A stretch of DNA of 28,027 nucleotides from NCBI GenBank assembly GCA_001724245.1, contig MEDX01000053.1, positions 1 to 28,027 of the forward strand, given 5' to 3'. Under the pieces are notes generated by a model that did no database searches, was not told the origin of the DNA, and saw only the letters and a list, made by a program, of their open reading frames with translations. The position numbers and the translations under genes are program-made. This DNA is from Fonticula-like sp. SCN 57-25 (lineage: Eukaryota; Nucleariida; Rotosphaerida). Of this stretch, positions 15,113 through 22,944 are shown piece by piece. Every line of letters begins with the position of its first letter. The stretch's first letter is position 1.

Positions 15113-16680
15113 TGCCATTGAATGGATTCGGCGATGGACTTCAATGCTGCTGCGGCTGCTGCAAGGTTATTTGCTCCGGCTGTCATGTGCCTTGCTCCAC
15201 GGCAACATTCACTTATACCAACGCAACGCTTGGCACCGGCTCCTTTCAACTGTACTGGGACAAGGCGAACAAGAATTGGTCTACGGAGTGCATCCCATTC
15301 GGTTCTGGGCGAATCAAGGCAACCCTGACCTGCACGACCGATGCTGAGCCTGTATTCCGCTTCCGCCAGTGGACGACCGGCGATTGCTCCGGAACGCCTA
15401 CCGTGGATTGCAGCACGCATACCCTCCACTCAACGGCTTGCAGCGGCGGCTTTTGGAGGCGATGGACGCCGGGTTGCGGCCTCAATTCCTACGGCTGGAG
15501 TGCGTTCGTGGTGAACGTCTCGGGATGCACAACCTCGTCCAACTGTTGTTGCAATGCCTGCGTCAAGGTGGTCGATCCATGCGTGTCTGGGACGCCTCCG
15601 CTTGCCGGCTCGACCGTCAAATTGTACGACCCGGCCACTGCGACCTTGGTCAAATCCGTAACGACAAATACCCTGGGGCTCGCCTGTGATTTGCCGATTG
15701 GGATTTACAACATCGTCGTCGAGAAGACCGGCTATGAGACCCTGAACAAGACGGACGTCACCATGCATTGCAATGAGACGTTGACCTACAACCAACGGAG
15801 TTTGGGGCGGGTGCGATGCACCGGGATGTCCTGCAACGCCACGGCCGGGCGAGTGCCGACGACGTTCACCTTCACGAAATCCGGGCAGCCCACAGTTAGT
15901 GGGACCACCGGCGGTAGTGGGTATGTTGATCTTTACTTGACGGCGACGGGGACTTGGGCCTGGACGGCTACGGCCCCGAAGTTCCTCCCGCAGAGCGGCA
16001 ACTATAACTACGCCAGCACATGCGGCACCTACAACTTCGGCGTGACCTCGACGCCGATCTCCACCCACTTTTGTGGGTGCAACGGCTTTGCCAACTCTCC
16101 AGAGCCGTTCAATAAGGTCGCCACGATCACGGACTGCGGCGGATCGACGAGCCTGGATATTTCGGGGTATGGCACCTACTGCGGTGCGACGACCTGTGTG
16201 GATCGTCCGATCGGTCCGACGACCTCGGCCCCGAACATGCCATTGTCATACTGCTGGGATAACGTCAACTGGCGGCGGCAGCTTTGCGGTACTTTGCCCT
16301 ACGACGACGCTGGTGTCGCCAGCGTCAAGATTGGGCTATCGATATACGCTTCGTCGATGGCCACGCCGAGCGGTGGGCAAAAATCGCCTCAGCTATCCAT
16401 GACCTGGAACGCCAATTGCGTCGAAGACTCGGATACCTTGCCCAACTGCAACCCGCCCGACATGCAATCGCAGACTTGGCGAGACGGTCGATGGACGTGC
16501 GACAACATCACGGTTGGGGGTGTCCAGTGGTATCACACCGGCTATGCCATTCATAGTTATGACCCTGTAGTGGTTGAGGTGTTTTTCGATCAAGTGCCGG
16601 AATGGGGTCCGGTATCCGGCTCGACCGCTCCACCTGGAGGCCCGCCTTGTCCCTCGATCATGCTCAGCGTTATTCATTAG
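15112..16680 (+). CDS. cysteine-rich tail-tip or adhesion protein
   Basis: A 522-residue protein with about 36 cysteines by my count, some 20 of them in the first 165 residues (CCCGCCKVICSGCHVPC at 12-28; NCCCNAC near 155). The middle (about 165-240) resembles a carboxypeptidase-regulatory-like beta-sandwich, STVKLYDPATATLVKS and IYNIVVEKTGYETL. The end is Pro/Gly-rich. There is no signal peptide, which fits a virion protein. Start ATG 15112 has GGAGGG upstream and overlaps the previous stop. Its place after the tape measure and before the fibre suggests a baseplate or receptor-contact role, inferred. Clustered CC and CxxC could bind metal or form disulphides. Confidence 0.8.
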   Translation: MPLNGFGDGLQCCCGCCKVICSGCHVPCSTATFTYTNATLGTGSFQLYWDKANKNWSTECIPFGSGRIKATLTCTTDAEPVFRFRQWTTGDCSGTPTVDCSTHTLHSTACSGGFWRRWTPGCGLNSYGWSAFVVNVSGCTTSSNCCCNACVKVVDPCVSGTPPLAGSTVKLYDPATATLVKSVTTNTLGLACDLPIGIYNIVVEKTGYETLNKTDVTMHCNETLTYNQRSLGRVRCTGMSCNATAGRVPTTFTFTKSGQPTVSGTTGGSGYVDLYLTATGTWAWTATAPKFLPQSGNYNYASTCGTYNFGVTSTPISTHFCGCNGFANSPEPFNKVATITDCGGSTSLDISGYGTYCGATTCVDRPIGPTTSAPNMPLSYCWDNVNWRRQLCGTLPYDDAGVASVKIGLSIYASSMATPSGGQKSPQLSMTWNANCVEDSDTLPNCNPPDMQSQTWRDGRWTCDNITVGGVQWYHTGYAIHSYDPVVVEVFFDQVPEWGPVSGSTAPPGGPPCPSIMLSVIH

Positions 16681-16841
16681 CGAATAACAAGCAAACATGC
16701 GAGCGGCGTACTAGCCGGGCGGTAGTTCACTCAACTCTAAAAAGAAGAATCAAAAGCGGATGGGAGTTAGAGACGGCGATCTCAACCCCGGTCGACCATC
16801 GGTTCGACTCTTCGCACACAAAGAGGGCCGAGAACCATTAA
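16681..16841. other. 161-base non-coding gap with folding potential
   Basis: No gene is seen. Two adjacent hairpins are visible: GGG-a-GTT-a-GAGA, loop CGGCGA, TCTCAACCC (16762-16789), and GTCGACC, loop ATC, GG-t-TCGAC (about 16791-16808). TGCGA near 16697 can pair with TCGCA near 16813, closing the region. It has tRNA-like words (GGTTCGACTC, AGCCGGGCGGTAG) but no valid T-stem, so it is not called a tRNA. A structured leader or small RNA is possible. Confidence 0.35.
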
Positions 16842-17363
16842 ATGTGCAGACACGAATTTTGTCCCATTAAAGAAGGGAAGTGCATCTCCGAGAAACCCGG
16901 TTGGGAGTGGGCTGAGAAGTTCGGCTTGCCCGAGGCGAACCCGACCCAGCGGCAGTTCCTCATCGAACAGTCGGCGAGGTGGAACGAGATCGTCGTCCAT
17001 GAAGGGGAGAACCGGCCGAATCCGGTCTCCGGCTCGGCCTGCGACGAGTCCAAGGTGGTTGATGAAGTACCAGTCGAGACGGCCGTCTCGACTAGTGGTT
17101 GCGGTTGCGGGGGCAAGTCCTACCCCTCGCTCCTCACTCAGGCCGGCAACCTCGCCCGCTCAATCAAGAAGCATGTTGCCAACGGTATGGCGGCGGCGAC
17201 CAAGGAAGAGCAGCAACGCCGGTTGGCCATTTGCGGCTCTTGTCCCTTGCTCAACGCCGCAGCCGGCCGTTGCCTGGAGTGCGGGTGCGTGGTGTCGATC
17301 AAGACTTCATGGGCTTCTGAGGCGTGCCCCCTGGGTAAGTGGGGCGGCACTGAAAAGAACTGA
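16842..17363 (+). CDS. CxxC zinc-ribbon-like small phage protein
   Basis: A 173-residue protein with a cysteine-bearing N-terminus (MCRHEFC), a Gly/Cys cluster CGCGGK near residue 86, and a C-terminal metal-binding module: RLAICGSCP, then [12 protein letters not shown], then EACPLGKW (about 125-168). The module, C-x2-C, C-x2-C-x-C and a final CPxGKW, is seen in small phage proteins annotated as DUF6171-like or unknown, and probably holds zinc. ATG 16842 has no Shine-Dalgarno, only an AT-rich CATTAA before it. It is between adhesion genes, so it may assist folding or assembly of the cysteine-rich tail protein, which is inference. Confidence 0.78.
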   Translation: MCRHEFCPIKEGKCISEKPGWEWAEKFGLPEANPTQRQFLIEQSARWNEIVVHEGENRPNPVSGSACDESKVVDEVPVETAVSTSGCGCGGKSYPSLLTQAGNLARSIKKHVANGMAAATKEEQQRRLAICGSCPLLNAAAGRCLECGCVVSIKTSWASEACPLGKWGGTEKN

Positions 17364-17365
17364 GC

Positions 17366-18718
17366 ATGTCGTGGATAGATAACGGCATGCCGAACCAGGA
17401 ATACAACTACAGCAACAACCTCTATACCACGGTGGCGACCGTCAGGGCTCCAGGCGGCTCCACCATCCAGGTGGCCGACCCTGACAAGTTCGCCGCCGTC
17501 GAGTGGCCAGTCCGCCTATCGGTCCTCAGGGACGACGGGTCGTTGTACGGCCTCTTGATCGCCATCTTCCGGGCGACGGGAATCGTCGGTTCTGAGATCG
17601 CCGTCGATGGCGTCCTCGAAGGGACCGTCGATTCCACGATCGAGGTGGGCGACTTGGTGATGGTCGCCCAGACGGCCGGCGACTTTGACGACCTGTGGAA
17701 CGCCCTCGAAGAGATCGAGACCACTCCAGGCCCTCAGGGTGCTCCAGGTGCAGACGGAGGTACTGGTCCTCAGGGTGATCGAGGCTCTCAGGGCTTCCAG
17801 GGTGCGGCTGGTCTTCAGGGTGTTCAGGGTGCTACCGGACCTCAGGGCGATCGAGGCCCTCAGGGAGCTACTGGTGTCCAGGGAGCTACTGGTGTCCAGG
17901 GAGCTACTGGACCTCAGGGTTCCGCTGGTCTTCAGGGTTCCCAGGGTGCGACTGGTCCTCAGGGAGCCGCTGGTCTTCAGGGTGTCCAGGGTGCGGCTGG
18001 AGCACAAGGTCTTCGAGGCTTCCAGGGCGATCGAGGCCCTCAGGGCTATCAGGGATACCAAGGACTCGGTACGCAAGGCCCCCAGGGTGGCGGCACACAA
18101 GGCCCTCAGGGAGCACCTGGAGTAGGCACTCAGGGCAACCAAGGTACACAGGGAGTTCAAGGTTCCCAGGGCGGTGGCAGTAGCCTGGCCCTCGGTGCGG
18201 CCGTTTCTGGTGCCACCAACAACAGGTTGCTCAACATTACCTCGGGCAACCTCTCGCAGTCCGCAAACCTCTCCTTCGACGGCTCGACGCTCGAAGTCCA
18301 GGGTGCGGTGAACCTCAAGAACACCGTCGGCTCAGTCGCCAGCACCTTCGACGCCAATGGTTACGGATTCGTGTATACGATGTCGTTCTCCTTGGCCAAA
18401 TTGGTGGATCTCGCCACAGGCACGGACCTCACCCGAGGTGGGCAGATCGCAGGCTTCGCAGGGACGATTTCCAAGGTCAAGATTCAGGCGACCACCAACG
18501 GCTCGTCGGGCGGGTTCACGCTCCAGATCAATAAGAACGGCACTTCGATCTTCACGAGCAATCCCACGGTGGCGGCATCCACGACCACTGTCCAGTCCTT
18601 CACGCCGACCACCACGACCATGGCTGAGAACGACGTACTCACGGTGGATTGCACGTCTACCGGGACCAGCGTCCAGAACGTAATGGTGACAATCTATGCT
18701 CTTGTGAGGAATGCTTAA
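17366..18718 (+). CDS. collagen-like tail fibre protein
   Basis: A 450-residue fibre. The N-terminal part (about 1-120) is globular, probably the attachment end. Residues about 122-270 are Gly-X-Y triplets, unusually rich in Gln at Y (GPQGDRG, GLQGVQG, GYQGYQG), with interruptions near GLGTQG. The C-terminal part (about 270-450) is Ser/Thr-rich beta sequence with [19 protein letters not shown], like phage fibre tips, and ends [11 protein letters not shown]. The triplet section would form a trimeric rod. Start: ATG 17366 directly follows the previous stop; ATG 17387 is in frame and has TAGATA 5 bases upstream, so it is a real alternative. The stop overlaps the next start (TAATG). Confidence 0.9.
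   Translation: MSWIDNGMPNQEYNYSNNLYTTVATVRAPGGSTIQVADPDKFAAVEWPVRLSVLRDDGSLYGLLIAIFRATGIVGSEIAVDGVLEGTVDSTIEVGDLVMVAQTAGDFDDLWNALEEIETTPGPQGAPGADGGTGPQGDRGSQGFQGAAGLQGVQGATGPQGDRGPQGATGVQGATGVQGATGPQGSAGLQGSQGATGPQGAAGLQGVQGAAGAQGLRGFQGDRGPQGYQGYQGLGTQGPQGGGTQGPQGAPGVGTQGNQGTQGVQGSQGGGSSLALGAAVSGATNNRLLNITSGNLSQSANLSFDGSTLEVQGAVNLKNTVGSVASTFDANGYGFVYTMSFSLAKLVDLATGTDLTRGGQIAGFAGTISKVKIQATTNGSSGGFTLQINKNGTSIFTSNPTVAASTTTVQSFTPTTTTMAENDVLTVDCTSTGTSVQNVMVTIYALVRNA
17376..17381 (+). promoter_or_regulatory. TAGATA box 5 bases before ATG 17387
   Basis: Same spacing as at 831 and 7454. It lies inside the coding frame if the fibre starts at 17366 (codons for Trp-Ile-Asp), so it may be chance. Confidence 0.25.
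17726..18175 (+). repeat. degenerate 9- and 18-base repeats coding Gly-X-Y triplets
   Basis: Phased CAGGG(T/A) words recur every 9 or 18 bases across about 450 bases. Exact short tandem copies occur around 17868-17905 (GGAGCTACTGGTGTCCAG). They code for the collagen-like rod of the fibre. Such repeats change length easily by slippage, so rod length may vary between relatives. Confidence 0.85.
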
Positions 18719-19287
18719 TGGCTTCGGCTCAATTTCTAGGTTGGGATTACGTCTCACAGGGTGACTGGATCGGCAGGTTGGGGAGCGAGGGCTGGTGTAT
18801 GCTGGGTACGTCCTTCGCCCTCGTCCAGCAGTTACCGGCGAACATATCTTCGGTGGTGGTCACTGGAGCCTCGACGTTTGGTGATGCAGTGAGCTACTCT
18901 CGTGCGATTCAAATGCCTCCATCGATCGGCGGCAGGAAGGCGACGCAATGGTACAGCAACACTTCGTTCACGATGGCCATTGCCGCTACGGATAGTGCCC
19001 CTCACCTCTTGTCGGTGTATGGTTGCGTTTTTGCCAACACCACACGAAAGGCACGCTATCGGCTGCTAGATCCGAGCAACGGCAATGCGGTCTTGACAAG
19101 TCAGGATATGCCCAGGGAGTACGCCACTGTTGGCGTTTGGGGGCGATTCCTATTCTCGGGGTCGGTCACGCTGTCCGTGAGTCCGTTGACCGGCATCAAC
19201 CCTGCGGTGAACGGATTGTTGTTCGACGCCTGGCCGGGATCGAGCCTCGCTGTCAGCGGCAATACAGTCGGTCATTTTATCGCCTAA
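18718..19287 (+). CDS. beta-sandwich adhesion-like tail protein
   Basis: A 189-residue protein. It resembles a beta-sandwich module I know from secreted proteins of GC-rich bacteria: QFLGWDYVSQGDWIGRLGSEG near the start (about 5-25, pattern QGxWxGxxGxxG), WYSNTSFTMAIAATDSAPHLLSVYG in the middle (about 80-104), RYRLLDPSNGNAVLTSQ, then VNGLLFDAW near the end. The match is from memory and approximate. Such modules often sit on the cell surface or bind sugars, so a role in host binding is plausible. ATG 18718 overlaps the fibre stop by one base, with AGGA upstream. Confidence 0.72.
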   Translation: MASAQFLGWDYVSQGDWIGRLGSEGWCMLGTSFALVQQLPANISSVVVTGASTFGDAVSYSRAIQMPPSIGGRKATQWYSNTSFTMAIAATDSAPHLLSVYGCVFANTTRKARYRLLDPSNGNAVLTSQDMPREYATVGVWGRFLFSGSVTLSVSPLTGINPAVNGLLFDAWPGSSLAVSGNTVGHFIA

Positions 19288-19297
19288 GGACTACATC

Positions 19298-19780
19298 ATG
19301 CCTTTGATTTCTTCGTATACGGACGCCTGGGGGCAGACGCACCCCGACGCTTGGACGTATTGCGCCTCAAGTTCATTTAACTGGGACGGCAAGCTCGCCC
19401 ACCTGGAGTTTTGGGTATATACCAGCAAGATGTCCGCTTACTCGGGACGTCCTCCGATCGCCAAGCACTCAATCGACCTCACGCCGACCGGCACCCCGGC
19501 GGTGTACTCCTCGGCGACTCTTATTTCTCCAGGGAGCCCGGCAGTCTACGGCGAGCCCGATCCCGAGACTGGGGAGAGCGAGATCGTCACTCCCGAGGTG
19601 CTCCCGGTGTACAGCGAGCCCGAGGTCGTCCGCCCGGCCGTCCCCAGCTTCTTCGAGGTCTTGGCCAGCAACGCCACGGCTTACGGGCAGTTGGAGGCGT
19701 CGTTGTCGGGGTTGGCGGTGGAGGTGCTACCGGAGCTTGCTGGAGCTACCTGGGAGGCAGTTGACCCGATCAGTAGTTGA
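19298..19780 (+). CDS. last tail-region gene, unknown function
   Basis: A 160-residue protein, not recognised. The first 65 residues are aromatic and polar (YTDAWGQTHPDAWTYCASSSFNWD, then LEFWVYTSKM). A Pro/Glu/Val/Tyr-rich middle (PAVYSSATLISPGSPAVYGEPDP and VLPVYSEPEVVRPAVP) has a loose repeat of P-x-VY-x-E-P. The end is helical. ATG 19298 has AAGGA 7 bases upstream. It ends the rightward late run and overlaps the converging methyltransferase by 11 bases. A tail-fibre-associated or chaperone role is possible. Confidence 0.72.
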   Translation: MPLISSYTDAWGQTHPDAWTYCASSSFNWDGKLAHLEFWVYTSKMSAYSGRPPIAKHSIDLTPTGTPAVYSSATLISPGSPAVYGEPDPETGESEIVTPEVLPVYSEPEVVRPAVPSFFEVLASNATAYGQLEASLSGLAVEVLPELAGATWEAVDPISS

Positions 19781-20588
19781 GCCACAAGCACTCGACCTTG
19801 ACATCACGTACCGCCCTATACTCGATCGTCTCCTTACGCCAGCCTCGAAGCCGCTCGGCATAGAGAGGGCACTCGAAGCCCGACACCGCCACGTACCCTC
19901 GAAGGGAGCGTGCGGTGTCGAGTAGGACTTCGTGGTCCTTGGCGGCCATCTCCCTGGAGTACAACTTGGTGCGAATCCGAGTGGAGTGCAGATACGGAGG
20001 ATCGAGGTAGGTGAGGCTCTTGGGCGAGTCGAACTCCCAAACCCAATCCAGGCCGCACCCCTCCACCACCCTCACCCCCTGGAGCCTCTTGGCCGCACGG
20101 ACCGCCTTCTCCACGAAAGACTGGAGCGACATCCTCTTGTTGATTGTCTTACGGCCGGCGTCCTCTCTCGCTCGGAAGGTCTCCCCCTTGCTGTACTGGC
20201 TCAGACAGTTGCGGATGAACTGGTACTTGGCTCGGTCGATGTCGTCGTCGTAGAGGTCTTCGACCTGTCGCCACCGGGCGAGGTGGAAGAGATGTCGCTC
20301 GTCGTCCTCGGTCTCGCCCAGACCGGCGAACCTGGAGGCGAACACCTCGGGCGAGGTGGCGAGGGCCTTGAGGAGAGCCGCTTGGTTCTCGCATTTCTCG
20401 ATGAGGGCCTCCTTCTTGGCCCGAGGGAGGGCGAGGAGGATGGCGGCAGACCCCGCACACGGCTCGCAGTAGGTGGAGTACGAGCCGGGCTTGGGGAGGT
20501 GGGAGAGAATCCAGCTACGGAGTTGGCTCTTCTGCTTGGAGCCGGTGTAGGGGTGGAGGGCTTCGTAGCGGTTGTACTGCGTCGTCAT
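19770..20588 (-). CDS. DNA adenine methyltransferase, D12 class
   Basis: Methylates N6 of adenine in double-stranded DNA. The 272-residue protein has the alpha-class order: HPYTGSKQK (12-20) and CEPCAGSAAIL (41-51, motif I, cofactor binding), a helical target domain, then DPPY (196-199, motif IV, catalytic) in LTYLDPPYLHSTR. ATG 20588 has GAGGA 7 bases upstream; the frame is open further upstream to 20624 but that stretch is not needed. It is downstream of the integrase on the same strand and converges with the late genes. No partner nuclease is present. Confidence 0.92.
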   Translation of the reverse strand: MTTQYNRYEALHPYTGSKQKSQLRSWILSHLPKPGSYSTYCEPCAGSAAILLALPRAKKEALIEKCENQAALLKALATSPEVFASRFAGLGETEDDERHLFHLARWRQVEDLYDDDIDRAKYQFIRNCLSQYSKGETFRAREDAGRKTINKRMSLQSFVEKAVRAAKRLQGVRVVEGCGLDWVWEFDSPKSLTYLDPPYLHSTRIRTKLYSREMAAKDHEVLLDTARSLRGYVAVSGFECPLYAERLRGWRKETIEYRAVRDVKVECLWLNY

Positions 20589-20641
20589 GATGCGTCCTCG
20601 CATTGGCCGCATCAAGGATACCACCGTATTTCGGAGGCGAC

Positions 20642-22741
20642 CTAAGCCTTCACCATGTAAGTGATTTGAAGGACGGATCGGAAGAAGTGACTAACATCGC
20701 ATGGGGAACCCGAGACGTCGTTAGTCACGGCTCCGGTGCCGAACCTGGGGATAAAGGTGATCGAGGTGGGCACGGCCTGAGGGTACTTCTTCCCCGTCGG
20801 CTCGAAGGCCACCTCGATCCGGTCAAGGAGTTTGCCGACCTCATTGGCCAGCACCCGAGGGCGTTCCGAACCTCGCTCCCGTAAGGCTTCCTTAACCCCC
20901 GTGCAAAAGTCGTTGATCTCCCGGACAGTACCCTCGAAGTCGTCGTCCAGGGTGCCGAGGTGCCCTTCGATCGAGTCGAGTTCCTCGCCTACCTTGTCGA
21001 TGTCCGCCTCCAGTGCGGCGAGCATTCGTTTGTTCGTCGTCCGGGTGAGGGCCTCCTTCAGGCTTTCGAACTCGGCGAGGAGTTCCTCACGCCGCTTCTG
21101 TAGCCGATCCCTGGAGCCACCGATCGCTCGCCGGTAAGCGGCCAGCAAGTCCCTCCGCTCTTGCTCGGTCCTCTCCCGGTGGCGATCGACCACCACCTGT
21201 GCCCCACGGAGGTCTCCGGCCTCCATCAAGGCTCTGGCCTTCTCGACGTCGGCTTCGTCCTGGAGGCCGGAGACTTCGAGGGCGTCCAAGTCGGGGCCGA
21301 CCACCTTCATCATCTCCAGTGTGATCGACTGGAGGCGATCGAAGAGCGGATCGAGCCCTTCAGGTACGGTGCCGAGGAGATCGAGGTCCCCAGTCGAAGC
21401 GGCCTTCGCCAAGACCTCCGCAGCCTGTGCGGTGTCTTCGAGGTACTTCCACAAGTATTCCTCGATGGTTGTCTGGGAGATGGTGTTCCGATGACAGCCG
21501 CAACCGCCCGCATCCATCGCCTTTTCATAGGTGCTGCACATGTATTGAAAGTAGTTGGGGCGGTTCTGGCCACGCATCTTCACGCCGCACCCCTTGCAAT
21601 AGACCAGGCCGGCGAGCCATCCCGCCGCAGACTTGGGAGCCCTTCGAGGCCGTGCCGAGTCGTCAACGGGTAGCTTCTCCCGGACGGCTTCCCAAGTCTG
21701 CTTCTTGATGAAGGTCTCGGGATCGAAGATTTCCTTCTCGGCGATGAAGTGTTGGTCGGCCGTCCTCCAGCGACGACCGTTGGTCTTTCCGACCGGCACA
21801 GCCTCACCGTCCACGTACTCAAGATGTTGTCCTTGACCTTGCTTGCTCCAGCTAGGACGTCCGATATACACGGTGTTCTTCAAGATGGACTCAACGTGGG
21901 TATTCAACCATGTATCTGAATAGGTTGGCTTCGATCCCATCTTGTTCAACTGGCGGGCAATCTGATACGTGCTGATATTTTGAGTGGCGTAGGTCTCGAA
22001 GATGAACCGAACCACCTCGATCTTCTTGGGATCGTGGGTGGGCTGGAGATAGAGGTGGTCCCCTTCTTGCTTTGAGGGGAAGGAGCCCCGTCCGTCGTAC
22101 CGTTCGGTGCGTCCGTCGGGATAAACCTGGAGCCGCATTTGGTAGCCTTCGACGACGATCCTCCAACGCTCCGAGCCATCGGCACGAACACATGCGATAT
22201 CGCAGCCGAAGGGCACGTAGCCGCCCGCATAAATGCCTTTCAATGCGTTCAGCTTCGCCGTCCTCATGGAGTCCTTGGTCCTGGACAGCACCTCCTCCCT
22301 GGAGGATGAGGCCGTCATGCCTCCCTGGAAAAAACTGAAGGCGTCGTCGGACGACAAGCACCTACCATCGGTATCCCAAACCTGGCAACCGGCTAGGCGG
22401 AAGTCCTGGATCTTCGAGGCGAAGTGCCACGGATCACCGCCTCCAAACCTCTTTTGGTTCCAGACAGCGACCCACTGGACCCGGCCCGCCTGAACTTCCT
22501 TCTCCAGCCGCAGGAAGGCGGGACGGTTAAACTTATGACGGGGCGTATATCCTTCACCGTCCTCGAAGACCTTCGACTTCGGGACCTCTAGCTTGTGTTT
22601 CTTGCACCAGGCGAGGACGGCTTCCCGCTGCGACTCGATGTCCTGTTTCGAGTCGTCCTCGGAGATTCGGAGGTAGACCGCTCCCGGTAGGTCTTTTAAC
22701 CGCTCGATCGAGACCGGCTTCCCGCCCTGAGTTAAGTCCAC
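20642..22741 (-). CDS. int: large serine recombinase / integrase
   Basis: Integrates and, with a helper, excises the phage genome. The 699-residue length is on the high side of the family. The N-terminal catalytic domain starts AVYLRISEDDSKQDIESQRE with catalytic Ser27 in RISED, then RVQWVAVWNQKRFGG (about 87-101). The recombinase domain (about 160-350) carries PFGCDI and FIFETYATQNISTYQIARQLNKMG. A zinc ribbon is at about 381-416 (YCKGCGVKM...MCSTYEKAMDAGGCGC), followed by a long coiled coil (about 500-630) and a C-terminal tail. GTG 22741 has GGGAG 7 bases upstream. Large serine integrases usually sit next to attP, so attP may be just beside this gene. Confidence 0.94.
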   Translation of the reverse strand: MDLTQGGKPVSIERLKDLPGAVYLRISEDDSKQDIESQREAVLAWCKKHKLEVPKSKVFEDGEGYTPRHKFNRPAFLRLEKEVQAGRVQWVAVWNQKRFGGGDPWHFASKIQDFRLAGCQVWDTDGRCLSSDDAFSFFQGGMTASSSREEVLSRTKDSMRTAKLNALKGIYAGGYVPFGCDIACVRADGSERWRIVVEGYQMRLQVYPDGRTERYDGRGSFPSKQEGDHLYLQPTHDPKKIEVVRFIFETYATQNISTYQIARQLNKMGSKPTYSDTWLNTHVESILKNTVYIGRPSWSKQGQGQHLEYVDGEAVPVGKTNGRRWRTADQHFIAEKEIFDPETFIKKQTWEAVREKLPVDDSARPRRAPKSAAGWLAGLVYCKGCGVKMRGQNRPNYFQYMCSTYEKAMDAGGCGCHRNTISQTTIEEYLWKYLEDTAQAAEVLAKAASTGDLDLLGTVPEGLDPLFDRLQSITLEMMKVVGPDLDALEVSGLQDEADVEKARALMEAGDLRGAQVVVDRHRERTEQERRDLLAAYRRAIGGSRDRLQKRREELLAEFESLKEALTRTTNKRMLAALEADIDKVGEELDSIEGHLGTLDDDFEGTVREINDFCTGVKEALRERGSERPRVLANEVGKLLDRIEVAFEPTGKKYPQAVPTSITFIPRFGTGAVTNDVSGSPCDVSHFFRSVLQITYMVKA

Positions 22742-22885
22742 GGCCTTCTCCCGAATGTACTGTGCCTGGGGCCTCCGGTCGCACCCTTGTTACTTTAAAC
22801 TAAAATCGGACCGCAGCCAACCACCTCTTAGAGGGGACGGCCCCACGCCGATCAAAGTCACGCATAACGAGCCGCTTAAACGACG
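22742..22885. other. non-coding gap upstream of the integrase, candidate attP or promoter
   Basis: An AT-rich island, TTGTTACTTTAAACTAAAAT, sits between CGGTC (22776-22780) and GACCG (22809-22813). This could be the integrase promoter or part of attP. No gene is seen. The assignment rests on position only. Confidence 0.25.
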
Positions 22886-22919
22886 ATGGGCCTGGATACA
22901 GCAAGGTATCCAGGCCCAT
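22886..22919 (-). terminator. strong hairpin after the beta-class methyltransferase
   Basis: Perfect 14-bp arms ATGGGCCTGGATAC and GTATCCAGGCCCAT with a 6-base loop. It lies just beyond the stop at 22945 of a minus-strand gene, where a terminator is expected. On the minus strand the sequence after it is only weakly T-rich. Confidence 0.6.
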
Positions 22920-22944
22920 TCTTGTAGTACATGAAGCCGAAGCC

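Noticed and set aside
16696-16815. A tRNA gene
   Set aside because: D-loop- and T-loop-like words and a possible acceptor pairing exist, but the T-stem does not pair and no valid anticodon arm is found.
17516-18160. Antisense open frames through the collagen-like region
   Set aside because: They arise from the repeat structure, as repetitive Leu/Ser/Arg-rich text, opposite a clear collagen-like gene.
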